From Albifimbria verrucaria (taxonomy: Eukaryota; Ascomycota; Sordariomycetes; Hypocreales; Stachybotryaceae), in the NCBI GenBank assembly GCA_020081605.1, contig JAHREC010000040.1, positions 62,001-126,000 of the forward strand: DNA of 64,000 bases, given 5' to 3'. Below are positions 44,500 to 55,802 of the stretch, in pieces. The number at the start of each line of letters is the position of its first letter. The first letter of the stretch is position 1. Made by a program: the position numbers and the translations under genes. The notes under the pieces are model-generated. The model did not search any database and had not been told where the DNA came from. It saw only the letters and a list, made by a program, of their open reading frames with translations.

Positions 44500-45152
44500 T
44501 TGTCTCTTTGCACATGCTCATCCAATTCAACGGCATTAATCCATACCCTTTCCACGTGGTGTATGGCAGACAAATCTGTCAAAGGATTGCCCCAAGCAGA
44601 GTTAGATCGGAGCGTTGACCAACTTCAAGCGTCCTGCAATCCAACAATTTAAATGCTTGAGCTGGTACGCTAGTAACAGCTCGGAGTGCCTCATTTTTAA
44701 AGAATCCTGCTTGCGCTAACAGTACCAGTTCTTCTTAAATCCCATCCGTAAAGCTAATGGAAAATCCTTTGACGTCGTTCGCTGATTTTCCTGCGCAGAT
44801 AGATACACCTGATGGACTCAGAGCCGTCACATTGACCATAGCATTCTCGTAGGCGCTGGAAGCATACCTGTGATGAGCCAAGACACAACAAATCAACGAT
44901 AGACTCGGAACAATAGCGATGTCCTTTTCACGTATTACATTGATTATGCTGGATTCCAACTGAGAAGATGTTCCAGATGGTGCAACAACATAGGGAGCTT
45001 GAACGTAAGCTATATGAAGATGCGAAAAGTTTTGAAACCTGAATTTCAAGACAACGGGCCATATCTTCTTTGAGAAATACCCATGATTTGGCCACCCTAT
45101 GTCGGATCAAGTCAACTACCAAGCATCCATTGAGGAGCTCGCAAACTCGCAT
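44500..45152 (-). pseudogene. amidohydrolase (imidazolonepropionase-like) C-terminal relic
   Basis: The minus strand reads INVIREKDIAIVPSLSLICC, MVNVTALSPSGVSICAGKSA and FSISFTDGI. An in-frame TAA (44732-44734 region) follows, then EELVLLAQAGFFKNEALRAV, VTSVPAQAFKLLD, LEVGQRSDLTLLGG and, after a one-base loss in a G run near 44592, NPLTDLSAIHHVERVWINA. This is the family's barrel end and the beta-sandwich return. The metal-binding Asp expected in AGTDAN is replaced (AGKSAN). The HxH strand at the N-terminus is absent. It is a dead 3' part of a metal-dependent hydrolase of unknown substrate. Confidence 0.7.
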
Positions 45153-45349
45153 TCATGCTGTCGCGATCATCTGCTTTTCGATGGCGATGGTCGCCGGGCC
45201 GCGTTTATGGCACTGAAAATCCAGATTGCTCTAAGTCTTGTGTCTGGTGCATCATTGGCCGGCTTTGCGTAGCAAATAGCCAAAACACTCCGCTTAAGCA
45301 CCGTTTTTCCGCTCAAGCCCCATTTGCTTTCTCTCTGCGCAAGCATAAC

Positions 45350-45915
45350 CTACCTTGATGCATGGGGATTGAGCTGAATGTCGTCTGTGCGGGGTTCGTC
45401 CCATTGTTTATGGGGTTGCAACGCGAAGGTAACGAAAGAAGAAAGACTTTGGTACAGTGAAAGCACGAAGTACATGTCAGAAAGGGCTTGTTTGTTCATG
45501 GAGAGCGATGAAGGTCGCGGTAGTATCTTTGACAGATCAGACATAGGCACCAACAGAAATCCGCTCCAGATACCTTGTCCGAGGCTTATCCGCATCGGAT
45601 GTGTCCCCGCATGTCAGTTCCACTTCCCCGATTATCATCCGATCATTATTTATCTCCTTCCTGCTCCCATTCTCGGTACCAGTTAGGGATTTGATCGTCA
45701 GCAAAATCCCACGTGTCCGGTGTTTCAAAATTGGCAATCTCCGAAATAAAGGGATATTTCATCTGGGATAGCCAATGGGTACCTTCAATTCCCATCTTGA
45801 ACATCTCAAGCCAAGCCCAGCGGCGAAGCCGTTCATCTAAGAACATTGACCAATTGCCAGGACCGGTGGTGTAGGCATAACGAATACCGGGCGATTTTGT
45901 TTCCTGTGCTTCCAA
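45350..45915 (-). other. unrecognised ORFs upstream of the amidohydrolase relic
   Basis: The frame 45915-45646 (89 codons) reads YAYTTGPGNWSMFLDERLRR and WDFADDQIPNWYREWEQE, compositionally a normal globular protein rich in Trp. A second frame (45595-45350) follows. Both are on the same strand as the amidohydrolase relic and may be its former neighbour. No family assigned. Confidence 0.3.
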
Positions 45916-45966
45916 TTTATGAAAACTACCTCTAGGGGACCTCGAAGTGGGGGCTGTCTGCCCGCT

Positions 45967-46194
45967 CTACCCGAAGGATGCTGAACGAAGACAGGGCCGG
46001 GGCCCGGCCGTTAAACCGGCTGCTGACGAAAGTATTGACCTTTCAGGTGCTATATGGGTCTCATCGGCTCCGCTAGTTGCTTGCGCTGGGGCCTCTACCG
46101 TTGGGCCGCAGCCGTTGCGCGCTTGTGAGCTTTGGGCACCCTTGGAAGCGCCACTGCTCTTCTGTTTTTTACCCTGTGTCCGGATAGGCGGCAT
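45967..46194 (-). other. GC-rich ORF, possibly the start of a LINE ORF1
   Basis: From ATG 46194 the frame reads MPPIRTQGKKQKSSGASKGA and continues Ala/Ser/Gly-rich for 75 codons. Basic, low-complexity openings of this kind occur in ORF1 of fungal Tad-like LINEs. There is no zinc knuckle to confirm it, and the block is GC-richer than its surroundings. Confidence 0.25.
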
Positions 46195-46410
46195 CTCTTA
46201 CAAATCTTGATGGTAAGCTGATCGTTGTGGATGACTTGATGCTAAAAACTAAGTCAGCGTGCCCCAACAGCTAATCGATGTGGACACGAATTTTCTGGGG
46301 AAATTGCAGTGATTCCATTGGCTGACTGTGCCTGTAACCTACTCTAGTTGTCTTGCACTTAAAAATGATGACTAATCAGCGAGTCTCGGGTAGGTTACTC
46401 ATCTAGCGTT

Positions 46411-46471
46411 GTGTTGGCCACATCTGAGGCTTCGAATAGTTCAGGGGATGGCATGAAATCGAAGCAAAAGT
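46411..46471. repeat. copy 1 of a 53-61-bp dispersed repeat
   Basis: Bases 46419-46471 match 50269-50321 at 50 of 53 positions in the same orientation; all three differences are transitions. On the minus strand each copy begins an ATG-led frame MPSP(E)..EASDV, so it may be the 5' end of a duplicated coding exon. Confidence 0.75.
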
Positions 46472-46497
46472 TGAAATAGTTTACAGTTTTTTAGTTG

Positions 46498-46530
46498 TTT
46501 TTTTTTTTTTTTTTGTTTTTTGTTTTTTTG
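46498..46530. repeat. interrupted poly(T) tract
   Basis: A T run of 17 or more bases, then gttttttgttttttt. It could be the relic of a retro-element tail on the minus strand, since the possible LINE ORF1 start lies to its left, but the orientation does not settle it. Confidence 0.6.
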
Positions 46531-46829
46531 GAGCAATTACGGTCATTCCCTGCGCCATTCAACTGACCTGTGATTAAGGACGCCTACAAAGTGGGCACTA
46601 GCAGAAGGTTTGCTGGTCTCGAGTTCCATGAAATTGACCTCGTGCCAATCGGGTTCGACGGACACAAAGCACAAAAAGCAAATAATCAATAAGAGTTCAG
46701 CTGAAAGCGGGGTCATACAGTTCATTAACTCTGCACCTCTGTGCTGTGCGATGCAAATAAAGCCAGAAATCTGATGTCTCCAATCGCCAATCCTTTGCGC
46801 TTCGCGTTACAACTGACGTCCGATAAACA

Positions 46830-47439
46830 ATGTATCAACAATCTAGTTCTAGGCACCTGTCGCGACTAAAACCACGGACCGGCCAGGCATGCGATAGATG
46901 CAAGGTGCCAGTCCTGCAATCGTGCCAAGAACAAATGCAATCAAGCCAGCTAATCTTCATGCTTATAGGCTCGCAAGATACGTTGTGATGCGCAGCCTGA
47001 GGGATGTTCACACTGTGAGGCCGTGAACCTCGAATGCTGTGTCACCGACCGTATCACCGGCCGTACCGAACGGAGAGGCTACATTCGGCAGCTGGAGCGC
47101 GAAAGATCCAGCATGTTATCTCACATCCGTGAACTTGAGAAATTGCTTGAAGATAATGGAATCAAGGCGAAGTGCTGGGGAGTCGTGGACTTGAATCAAA
47201 CTCCTTCAATTGATCCATCGTCCTCTGTTTCTACAGTTGTAGACAGCTGGATACAACCACAGTCCAGCAGAGAGAATATACAGTGCCCTTGCCCGGACAG
47301 CGTGTATTCGAGCGTATTTGTGGAGTCTACGTCACTGAATATCTCGCGAGAAGAAACCGTGGCAGAAGCTGGTATTGGTTTGGAGTTTTGTCGATGGCCT
47401 CCCACCGAATTTCCCAGGGGTTACGCAAGAATGGACTGA
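46830..47439 (+). CDS. Zn2Cys6 protein, short
   Basis: Start ATG 46830 (MYQQSSSRHLSRLKPRTGQA). Exon 1 ends 46904 at CDRCK. A 64-bp intron (46905-46968) keeps phase 0. Exon 2 begins ARKIRCDAQPEGCSHCEAVN, giving a complete C-x2-C-x6-C-x6-C-x2-C-x6-C cluster followed by TDRITGRTERRGYIRQLERE, a linker and coiled coil that dimerises such proteins. It ends at TGA 47437-47439, about 180 residues, without a middle homology region. A frame to 47480 (GVTQEWTDVTNKLG) suggests the natural protein ran further and a frameshift near 47412 cut it. DNA binding could be retained, so a short regulator or dominant-negative form is possible; that is inference. Confidence 0.75.
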
Positions 47440-49600
47440 TGTAACCAACAAACTTGGCCCCCAGTTGCGATATCATTAGACCCTTCACCAAGGTTTCACT
47501 ACAAGCCAACCACTTTGAGCACAGTCAGTTGTCGTCAGGCTCAACTTATTGACTGGGGCTAATTGTCAATTCTCCCGCCAAGAAGAATGGATTTATGTGG
47601 GCGATTGTTGTGGTTGTAGCCGTACCTGGTCAGAAGCTACACGGGAGCATCTGCTCCTGACCACTTGATCACGATACAGCTTCCATGGGCTGTCTAGCTT
47701 GAATGGAACAGAGATAGATGGAGACGATGATGGCATCTGCCAAAACTTCCAGGCGCCGGGAAACCGTTCCTAGAAGGTCCACCAGGAAGAAAACGCAATC
47801 AGTCAATAGTAAGTCTGCGAGACGGAGCTCGTCAACTGCAGGTCAATCCGGTATGCCCAGCCCACCCCACTCTCATATCCGTGAGAGCGAGTTTTCTTCC
47901 AGGGTTTCGCACGTATACTTAATTGCACATTCCGTCAGTAAACATTAAAGATAATGTGTCACTGTATCTTGATCATCGCAATGGATGACTTTTCTTCATC
48001 AAGGATTCATGAAAATGCAATCATCTTCAGCACAAGCAAGATAAATGCATGGAATGCAACCATACAACAAGGCTCCTTTATCATTCTTGGCGGTGATCGT
48101 GAGATGCTTCGAGATGTGCTGGACTATAAACGGGCCTCCGTAACAACGAACACAGAACTCCTTGATCACGCAAGCCTATCCCAATATAACCCCAAAGCGA
48201 ATGCAACAGCTCAGAGGCACGACCTTGTCTTGACGACATCATTACATCCACCTGATGAAGGTTTCCATCTCGTTCAAGCCAACGACATGAAGGTATCGTA
48301 TAGCGTCGACCCTTTCAACCGACGAGTAGACTGATGTATAGGACAATCTGGCTACGGCACAAGGAGGGCCTGGGACTCCAGATTTTCTCGCTGGGAATCC
48401 TCAAGTGCATACTGTTGAGGGCGGATCCATTGCATTTGTATTCAGAACTCACCAAGTGCACTGGCTATGAATCTCCTTGTTACGCAACCTTATCTAGCCA
48501 CAGTGTCAATCAAACTGTTGATGCAGATCCTGATATGGTAAACATGATATGTTGAGATGCAAGGGGCGAGATGGAAGTGATTTGCTCGAGCCTTGGGCTC
48601 CAGTACAGATCAGGACACATATCGCGGAGACAGAGAATTCTAATGATTTTGTCTTTTGTCCGACGAGGAGGCATAACTGTGGTTACGGCGAATTTTCTTC
48701 TCTAGTTCGGCCCAACAACATCAAGCCTTTCTTTCCAAGGCAAGTTTGCCATGGGAAGCAAGTTCGTACCAGCTCGCTTCAAGTTACAAAATGACAAGCA
48801 AGTCGTTGGCCCAGCCAACACTCAAGACGTTGCGATCAACACTGAATCCAAACCAACACATATTGTGCGACCTGTAGTGTCACCCGGTTCGTGGGGAGCA
48901 CGAGTATATCATGCTAGTAGCAGTTCGACTTCACAGGAAACCCGCCCAAGAATAGACCGGGGCCTCAAGCAAGCGCGGGAGGCCTTGCAGAATCCACAGG
49001 TTGGTGAGCGATCAAGTCTCGCCAGATGCTTACTCAACAACTTATGCATTGTAAACAGGTGAAGTCTCTTCGTGTGAAAAGCGCTTTCCATCGCCTTATC
49101 GCATCGAATATATCTCTTATTGGCAGGGTCCTGGAGATTATGCGATTTGATGTAGTGCCAAATCGCCTTCACTGTTTGAGGCCGTGACAACTAAGCCTCT
49201 GTTAATCATGAACTGGCTAGATGCATTCGACAGATCTGACCTGGGTTGACCCAACAATAGCCGCAAGTGGCCTTGAAAGAATATATGGCGTCTGATGTCC
49301 CGTCAGTGTCATATAAATTGTAGAGTTAACCAAAACCCACATGAAAGCCGCCTCGGTTATTGTTCGTCCACGTTGAGAAGCCACGAGCCAGGCTGTTGAA
49401 ACGTTGCAGTCTCGATAGTGTCGACATCTTGGTAACTTTTTCGAACACAATTTTTAAGCTTGTCATTAATGACGGGCATTAAGGGAATCTAAGGCTTAAA
49501 TATTGTCGCAATGCCTCATACTACCATTCCCCTATGGCGATACCCTGAGTGACAGCAATAATAGTGTCTCAGCCTCTGTTAATGAACAAAATCGCGATTG
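47440..49600. other. unassigned ORFs
   Basis: Plus-strand frames at 47718-47948 (basic, Arg/Ser-rich opening METMMASAKTSRRRETVPRR), 47954-48334, 48334-48555, 48549-48794 and 48751-49062 follow one another with short overlaps or gaps, as a decayed multi-exon gene would. I recognise no domain in any. Minus-strand frames 49190-48909 and 49450-49217 are likewise unknown. Confidence 0.3.
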
Positions 49601-49623
49601 GACCTAAATGCACGCAAGTTACT

Positions 49624-49890
49624 TCATGGCATACATAATCCTGAGAATCTAGAGGTCCTGCGATACCCTACAGCAAACGGTGGCTTACCGTTGGCGTCAA
49701 AAGACTGGTCAGCGTGAGGGCGCTTGCACTGATCGACGCCCTTGTAGCCCCAGAGGCTATTGGTCGATGCGACTACAGCTAGGCAACAAGCAGACTGATT
49801 GGCAGCAGTGCTGTTGCCCAGGCGTGGTTTTGTTTCATTGAGAAGCGATGAACATTTGCCGGCAGCAACATTGCTCCTAAATTCAGCCAA
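49624..49890 (-). other. cysteine-containing hypothetical ORF
   Basis: An 88-codon minus-strand frame has three spaced cysteines (GKCSSLL, SACCLAV) and VDQCKRPHADQSFDANG, followed by an early end at 49624. A splice acceptor (acttcag) lies just upstream, so this may be an internal exon of a secreted protein. No family assigned. Confidence 0.3.
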
Positions 49891-49899
49891 GGACTGTAT

Positions 49900-50135
49900 T
49901 CTTGCTGAAGTCTACTGGGCCAAAGCTGAATGGATGTGAAGAGTTGTTGAGGGAATCCCTTTGCCCTTTCTCATGCAGCATGAATGGCTGGGTGGCTGAG
50001 ATCCAATCAGATCAGGGTGGTAGTCATGTGGATAAGGCCAATCTATTGGTGGCAGCGGATCAATTGGCTGCCTGAGAGATCTTGCAGCTAGTTAGTTGTA
50101 AAATACTTAAAGCGTGTGGTTACCTTTACTCTTAT
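49900..50135. other. no recognisable gene
   Basis: Spacer with two gcagcatgaatggctgggtg-like short motifs; nothing assignable. Confidence 0.3.
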
Positions 50136-50321
50136 GGAGGGCGAGTTCGCTGGTGTTCATCCTATAGATGCTTGGATTAGCGCCTATCTGACGGCGAAAA
50201 TCTAATCGTTTACCTTCGAGTCGGCCACTTTGCTCATGATTGGTCATTCCGTTAGTGTGTTGGACGGGCACATCTGAGGCTTCGGACGGTTCAGGGGATG
50301 GCATGAAATCGAAGCAAAAGT
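50136..50321 (+). repeat. mosaic: BTB-gene segment joined to dispersed repeat copy 2
   Basis: Bases 50136-50234 match 52553-52651 of the BTB gene at about four bases in five, in the same orientation (ggcgagttcgctggtgt shared, encoding EGEFAG and DAWISAYL). The frame then meets a TAA near 50203. Thirty-five bases later, 50269-50321 matches 46419-46471. So pieces of two different sequences found elsewhere in the window lie side by side here. Confidence 0.75.
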
Positions 50322-52054
50322 AAAATTCGGTTACAAGCACATGCCCCAGTTCACCCTAGATGTGCATCTATCAGCTCTTATTCTTCATACTCGCGCATAT
50401 TACGGCAGGATTAGCGAGATGGTATTGGACAGGAAGACAATCGAGTTACTATATGTAACCAATGCTTTTTGCAATTCTTGTTTCACAACCTATTTAGCTA
50501 CGGGGTCAATTAGACCGTTGAACAATGGGCGAGATGGAAGTTCGGGGAGCTCCAATACTTTAGTAACGCATCCACTTACTGGTTTGCCTACTTCACATTG
50601 TAATGTCAGTAGTCACCAAGCTTTCTGTTCACTAATCCTATTCCGCCATCGATTTCCAGAACATGGCCTCATCGCATGATAAAACGGGTGAAGGGCTTGA
50701 CACAACTCCTGGTATCCTTTGAGCTCATAAATTTCTCAGAGCCGTCGAAAGCATTGGGGTGAGGCTGAGCATTAATTTCATCAGTTGAAGTTTGAATGTG
50801 GGGCGTCAAGACGAAGTTGCTCGGGAGATTCGGCGCATCCGGCGATTGTATAGGGCTTAGGTCTTAACTCAGTGCCTCGAGCGGGTGTTACGGGACGGGG
50901 AGGTCTATGAGAGAGGCGAGAAGATCGAAATACCAGGCAAGTGTCCACCTTACGTCTCTTTACACAGGGGACTGACATCCAAGGCGACAGAGACCATGGA
51001 CCAGAATTCTCAAGAGGCAGATCGGCGCAATTGGCTGGCTCGATGACAGACGAGACACTCGGGCAGATATCCAAGGATCGCAATGGCAGCCGGTTCAAGG
51101 CTATGTCAGAAGAAGTCTTCTCAAAAACGCAGGACTGATGTTCCATGTCAGCCAAGCAGGGTGGCAAAACTGTTGGGACTGATAAAAAATAAGCAAGGTA
51201 AGCCCTAACGAGGTCCAGAAACGGCGTGGAACTGGCATAGGACATGGAAAATGAGCCATATGTCGATTTTAAAACGCATCACTAGAGAATAATGAGTTGC
51301 CAAGTCGGAGAGATGAGCCAAATTGATGGAAAGTGTTGACTGAGAACCTAATTTTCGAAGGCCGTTACTATCCGGGCCTACCGACTCTTTAGCCTCGTGC
51401 TGTACCTAACCTGTAAACAACCCACAGCGCGCTCTGGGAATCTGTTTTTGTGCTGTGTGTGAATACCCTCCATGACATTCCCTGGGCCTTCAGTGTAATA
51501 ATTAGGTTGTCCTCTTCAGGAGTAGATGCTTGACTTTGTGACTCGCTTTCACCGGTGTGAGAGTGTGGGATCTGACCAAATAGTTGCGTTCAGACATACT
51601 AGACATACTACCCCACCCTACGTGATGACGACCTTGCCCAGAGGCAAGGTTAAAAACCCCCATCTCTTGTGGACAACAATCTCTTGTGACAAACAAATGC
51701 GTTATCAGAGCCGGATCCGAAGGGCCATGGCTCACCTGGAGTGGCGTTTGAGAAATCAAAGGACCAGATGCGGATTTTTGCAGCTAGGTGTAGATTTTTA
51801 AAGCGAGTAATGTCCTTGCTCAAAACGGTCAATTGAGTGCGGAAAAGGTGGGTATGATATACACAGTGGGTTTTATTGACCCTCAGGATCTAGAAAGCTT
51901 ACATTGGGTTTCAATAATGAAGAAAAATCCAAGACTGCTGTTTCCGGCTGCATCTCAGATCGTGGCCTCTAGTGATACACTGAGCTGACCAACTATAAAT
52001 TCAAAGCAAGCACCTTAAATCCCCCGAGTAACCTCTACGTGCTCATTTTCGACA
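50322..52054. other. unassigned ORFs and spacer
   Basis: A 112-codon plus frame (50341-50679), a 154-codon minus frame (51245-50781) and its plus-strand counterpart (50941-51138), and frames near 51502-51832 show no family resemblance. Which, if any, is a gene cannot be said from sequence alone. Confidence 0.3.
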
Positions 52055-52995
52055 ATGAGTAACTCAGCAACCACGATGAAGAAGGACAAAAAGCGATCAA
52101 GCAAGCATGCCCCATCATTTACATCGTGAGAATCCTATGCGCAAATGCGATATGCACCATTCTCATTCTCACCAGGCCGTACGCGAGCACAATGACTGAA
52201 TTATGCTTCAAAGATCATGATCCCTTGAGGGTGCCCAAAGAGATCCTTCGCAAAAGCCCAGTACTTCTTGCTCGGTATGAGGATAGCAAACGGTTCGGAC
52301 AAAAGTTTGATATGAATGATATAAAGTACAGTGTTGGTCATGTTGTGGTTCATTTTCTGTTTACAGGGACTTATGATCGTCTTAATGAAACAAACAGTAT
52401 CCTCGACGAGAGTCTTGATTCGGAAATAACCACGGCTCTTCAAATCTATCAGGCGGCACAGAGATACGAGCTTCCTCTCTAGCGGAGCTTGTCAAAGATG
52501 AGATCAGTCAACTCGGTGCTCAGATAGACCTATCTCGTCTAATCAAGGCCCTGGAGGGCGAGTTCGCTGGTGTCAGTCCTATGGATGCTTGGATCAGCGC
52601 GTATCTGAAGGCGCAAATCCAATCGTTGACCCTCCAATCAGCTACTTTCCTCGCGAATGAGACCGAGAACGAGAACAGCCAAAGTCTAAACAGCATTATC
52701 TTCACTGCGATGCTTCAGCTCTTCTGTAAAAACTTCAAAAGCCCCGATACAAAACTAGAAGTTTTCGCTGTGCCGTATGACTCTCCTTTGTACGAAAGTG
52801 GTAAGTATCATGACAACGAGACAGCTTCGCAAACTAAATCAATTATAACAAGAACCAGATCTTGTCACTCAATCGGTGGATCTTTCAGAATGTTTCACCA
52901 CAGAGACTGTCGAAATTACCCAAGAAAATGAAACACCACGCGAAGATGAAGAAGAATGGAGAGTCTGTAGTCATTGTTCCAACTTGATGAGATAG
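52055..52995 (+). pseudogene. fungal BTB/POZ-domain protein with one frameshift
   Basis: Exon 1 (52055-52125) encodes MSNSATTMKKDKKRSSKHAP and ends in phase 2. A 50-bp intron ends at 52175. Exon 2 gives SPYASTMTELCFKDHDPLRV then KEILRKSPVLLARYE, the BTB opening (a surface-exposed ligand strand, then helix with S-P-V-L). FLFTGTYDRLNE and ALQIYQAAQRYELPL are the usual later BTB segments. A stop at 52480-52482 is bypassed by one base, after which LAELVKDEISQLG continues the family. A 52-bp intron (52801-52852) precedes an acidic tail with CSHC near the end, stop at 52993-52995. Such proteins are numerous in filamentous fungi; roles are mostly unknown. Confidence 0.8.
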
Positions 52996-54035
52996 GTGAT
53001 AGTTCAAAGGCATAAGAAGACCGAATATATATGCTGTTATGCCACTATGAACTGCGTAAGGAGGCGTGCATGACTAATAGGTTACAGTCAACGCTGCGTT
53101 GGTCAATCGCGGGGACATAGTACCACACGACCTGCACACCGACATATCGCAAAGATAGAGAATTTAATGGGATGACAACGTTCAGCTTTTATGAACCACT
53201 GATTTTTGTAGAAGTCAACTTTTGTGTCTAATCCATGTTTGAGTGTAATGCCTACGATGAACACCTAGAGAAAATAGAGGGTTGGGGAAGTTTCTTTGTT
53301 GCTTGGTCAGATGGATAGAGGAATGGTAGATTATCAAGACGAGTTACTCTGATGAGACGGGTAGCGTTGAGCATTTATTAGCTGCTGACCAACGAGTCCA
53401 ACTTCTGTATCTGGTCCATGTTTGCGGAACAAGGGGCCTACTTCTGATTCATGGTGGGAACAAATATGGGAACATTTAGTTCACTTTTTAGGTACCGTCA
53501 TCGCCAGGAGGCCTCCAATGGACCCCAAGTCAGCTGATATTGTGCGAAGTACCGTACATCTGCATTGCACAGGCTTCATTCCAATCTAGCTTGGAAGTGG
53601 ACGGCGACGATTGCGAGGTTGCTGTTCCAGTTCCTGAGATTGTCAGCCAGCACCTTCCTAAGGCTCCACACATTTACCTTCACCAAGGCGAAAATACGCT
53701 CGGAGTTTGTGAAACTGCGTTTACACATCACTATGGCGAGGATACGTCATGTCGAGTCCGATAATGAAGGCGCATTGTCTTTCAACTTGACAAATGGCCG
53801 CACCACGCGGATTATTGTCATATCTATTTGCGACGCCTTAAGTGGTCTCGATCAAACTTGGCTAGTGCGTGTCGGCAGGTTGCTACACTGGATGAAATGG
53901 CAAAGTCAGGAGGGTTCCAGCACTGGATCGCTGGCATGCGTCACTGGCTTGGACATCTGGAATCAAAAGCCCTCCGTAGTACGATATAGCAGTTCTATTC
54001 GAGACGAAACATGGTTGGCATTGTATCATTTGCTG
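52996..54035. other. no supported gene
   Basis: Frames at 53540-53764 and 53565-54161 on the plus strand overlap each other. The longer is partly the complement of the APH relic. The region 53000-53500 has none. Confidence 0.3.
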
Positions 54036-54842
54036 CTCATTACAGCCTTCAACTCATTTTCATGCTTCCAATCCTTGAGCGCTTTTGCCTTCCAAACCTC
54101 CCACCTGTCTTCTACCCCTTGCCGATCGGTCTCGAAGCCATGCCCGCCAAAAATTGCTTGAGGCCCACGAAGAGACTAGTGAGCGTCCTTCTATTCTTAT
54201 CCAATACCCCGCCTGGGCCAAGGGCGAACAGCAACCTCTGGACCTTACGCCCATCCAGCACGCAGCAAGCGAGATCCTCTCGGCCGCTCTCCCGGTACAC
54301 ACGAGCCAATAGAATCTCCTCTTCTGTCAGCTCGGTAGAGCCATCGTATAAGGCAGCGACTGGCCACATCATGCACAGCGAAGAGACGGCTTCTTGCTTT
54401 GATGTGGTGCTACAACCATTCCCAATCGATTATGCCTACTATTTCGAAGTCGGCGTTCACATGCCATTGGTATATAGCCAACGCCAATCGTATTTGTCGG
54501 GTCCGACTCGCATGCCCAGTCGAATACGCGAGGAGAAGGAATATGCGTGTGACGCTCCAAGAACTGTCAGTTATAGCTTCGCTCTGTAGCATATAGCCCG
54601 GATCTCAGTTGGCGGTGATGCTGCACTAGAAATCCGGAACTGTGCAAGCCAGGCCGCACCATTCTCGATTTTAACTCTGTATGGCAATTCTAGCCGCCCA
54701 CCATAGCTGAAAGGTTCCTTGGCGATAAATCTATTGAACACGGCATATTTGGTGCCATTGCGCATTTGCGATGCGTGTGCACAGAGCTTGGCGCTATCAA
54801 TTCTCTTGCATAGCTTGTCTAGACGTTGAGCTTCTGCTGCAG
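54036..54842 (-). pseudogene. aminoglycoside-phosphotransferase-like (APH) kinase relic
   Basis: On the minus strand the order is LDKLCKRIDSAKLCAHASQM, YRVKIENGAAWLAQFRI (nucleotide-binding N-lobe), FEIVGIIDWEW (Mg-binding Asp of the DFE/IDWE motif), LTEEEILLARVYRESGREDL, LDGRKVQRLLFALGP and, in another frame, VEDRWEVWKAKALKDWKHEN. This is the usual layout of fungal APH-family proteins (400-550 residues). The middle, with the catalytic HxDxxxxN loop, is compressed or lost between 54595 and 54480. Stops and two frame changes make it non-functional. Such kinases phosphorylate small molecules; the fungal substrates are unknown. Confidence 0.75.
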
Positions 54843-55685
54843 CATACTGAACACGCTGAACCCTGCTAGTTACGGAATGGGTTCAACATCCGCTTAGAGG
54901 TCGCTTCTGCGGATAAGGTAGATGATTCTGGGGCTTTCTTCCGCTCAATTGCCTATCGTGCCGAATTAGTGGTCTAAGTTTGGTAGGTATCAATAACTAA
55001 TACCAAACGAACTATGGTAAGTTAAGCGAGGTGGGTCATTATTGTATGCAAATTGTTATCTAGATATTGTAGATAATACCCTGCACTCTAGAATAGTAAA
55101 AATAAGACCATAGCTTAAGGATTTGTACTGACTCTGTCCTTGGTTCCGCTTATTATTTTATAGTTTTGTGGCGCACGCGTTAAAGCGCAGCTCCCAGGGA
55201 GCGTTTGGTGGACCTTGCGATTTTTCGCTGTCGAGAAGAATACGGAAGGAAAAACCGTTCAAAACTTCGTTCCTCAAGGCATAAATATATATATTATATT
55301 TGTTTTAATTTAATCATTTTGGCCACCAGATTGAACCCGTGAACTTCCAGCCGGGCGTTCTCTGAGCTGTTTAGTCCCTGCATCAAGATTTGATGCAAAG
55401 ATTTCATGGAACTTCGCAGTTGGGAAGAGCAGCTAGCTCTATGCCTGACCTGGTCCCAGATTTGGGGTCTCTCAAGGTCAATGGGAGGACCGTTTCTGGG
55501 CCTTCATGGCCCGAAGCCCAGGATCGGCCTCTTTTATGCTTGCGATTCTATATAATAGCGTAGGTCGATTTATTCCCCGCTTGCTTGTTATGCCAATAAA
55601 TCTTGAACTCCATAAACTAGGCACCTATTCTTCAGTTCAACAACTGACATAATAAATCACCATCAAGTGCTAGAATCATATCAGT
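54843..55685. other. no recognisable gene
   Basis: AT-rich, with an atatatatattatattt run near 55289. No codable frame, no clear inverted termini. Confidence 0.4.
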
Positions 55686-55802
55686 ATGGCAACTTTTGAC
55701 GAGCACCGACATACTATTTTCCTTGGAAGCGTTGGATGGGCAGATCCAGCAGAGAAGGTAGCTTCGCCGTCGACAATTCGGCAAGCGAAAAGGCTCTCTA
55801 TT

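Noticed and set aside
53565..54161. A 198-codon plus-strand frame as a gene
   Set aside because: Its second half is the complement of the APH-type relic, whose motifs are specific, and the first half has no similarity.
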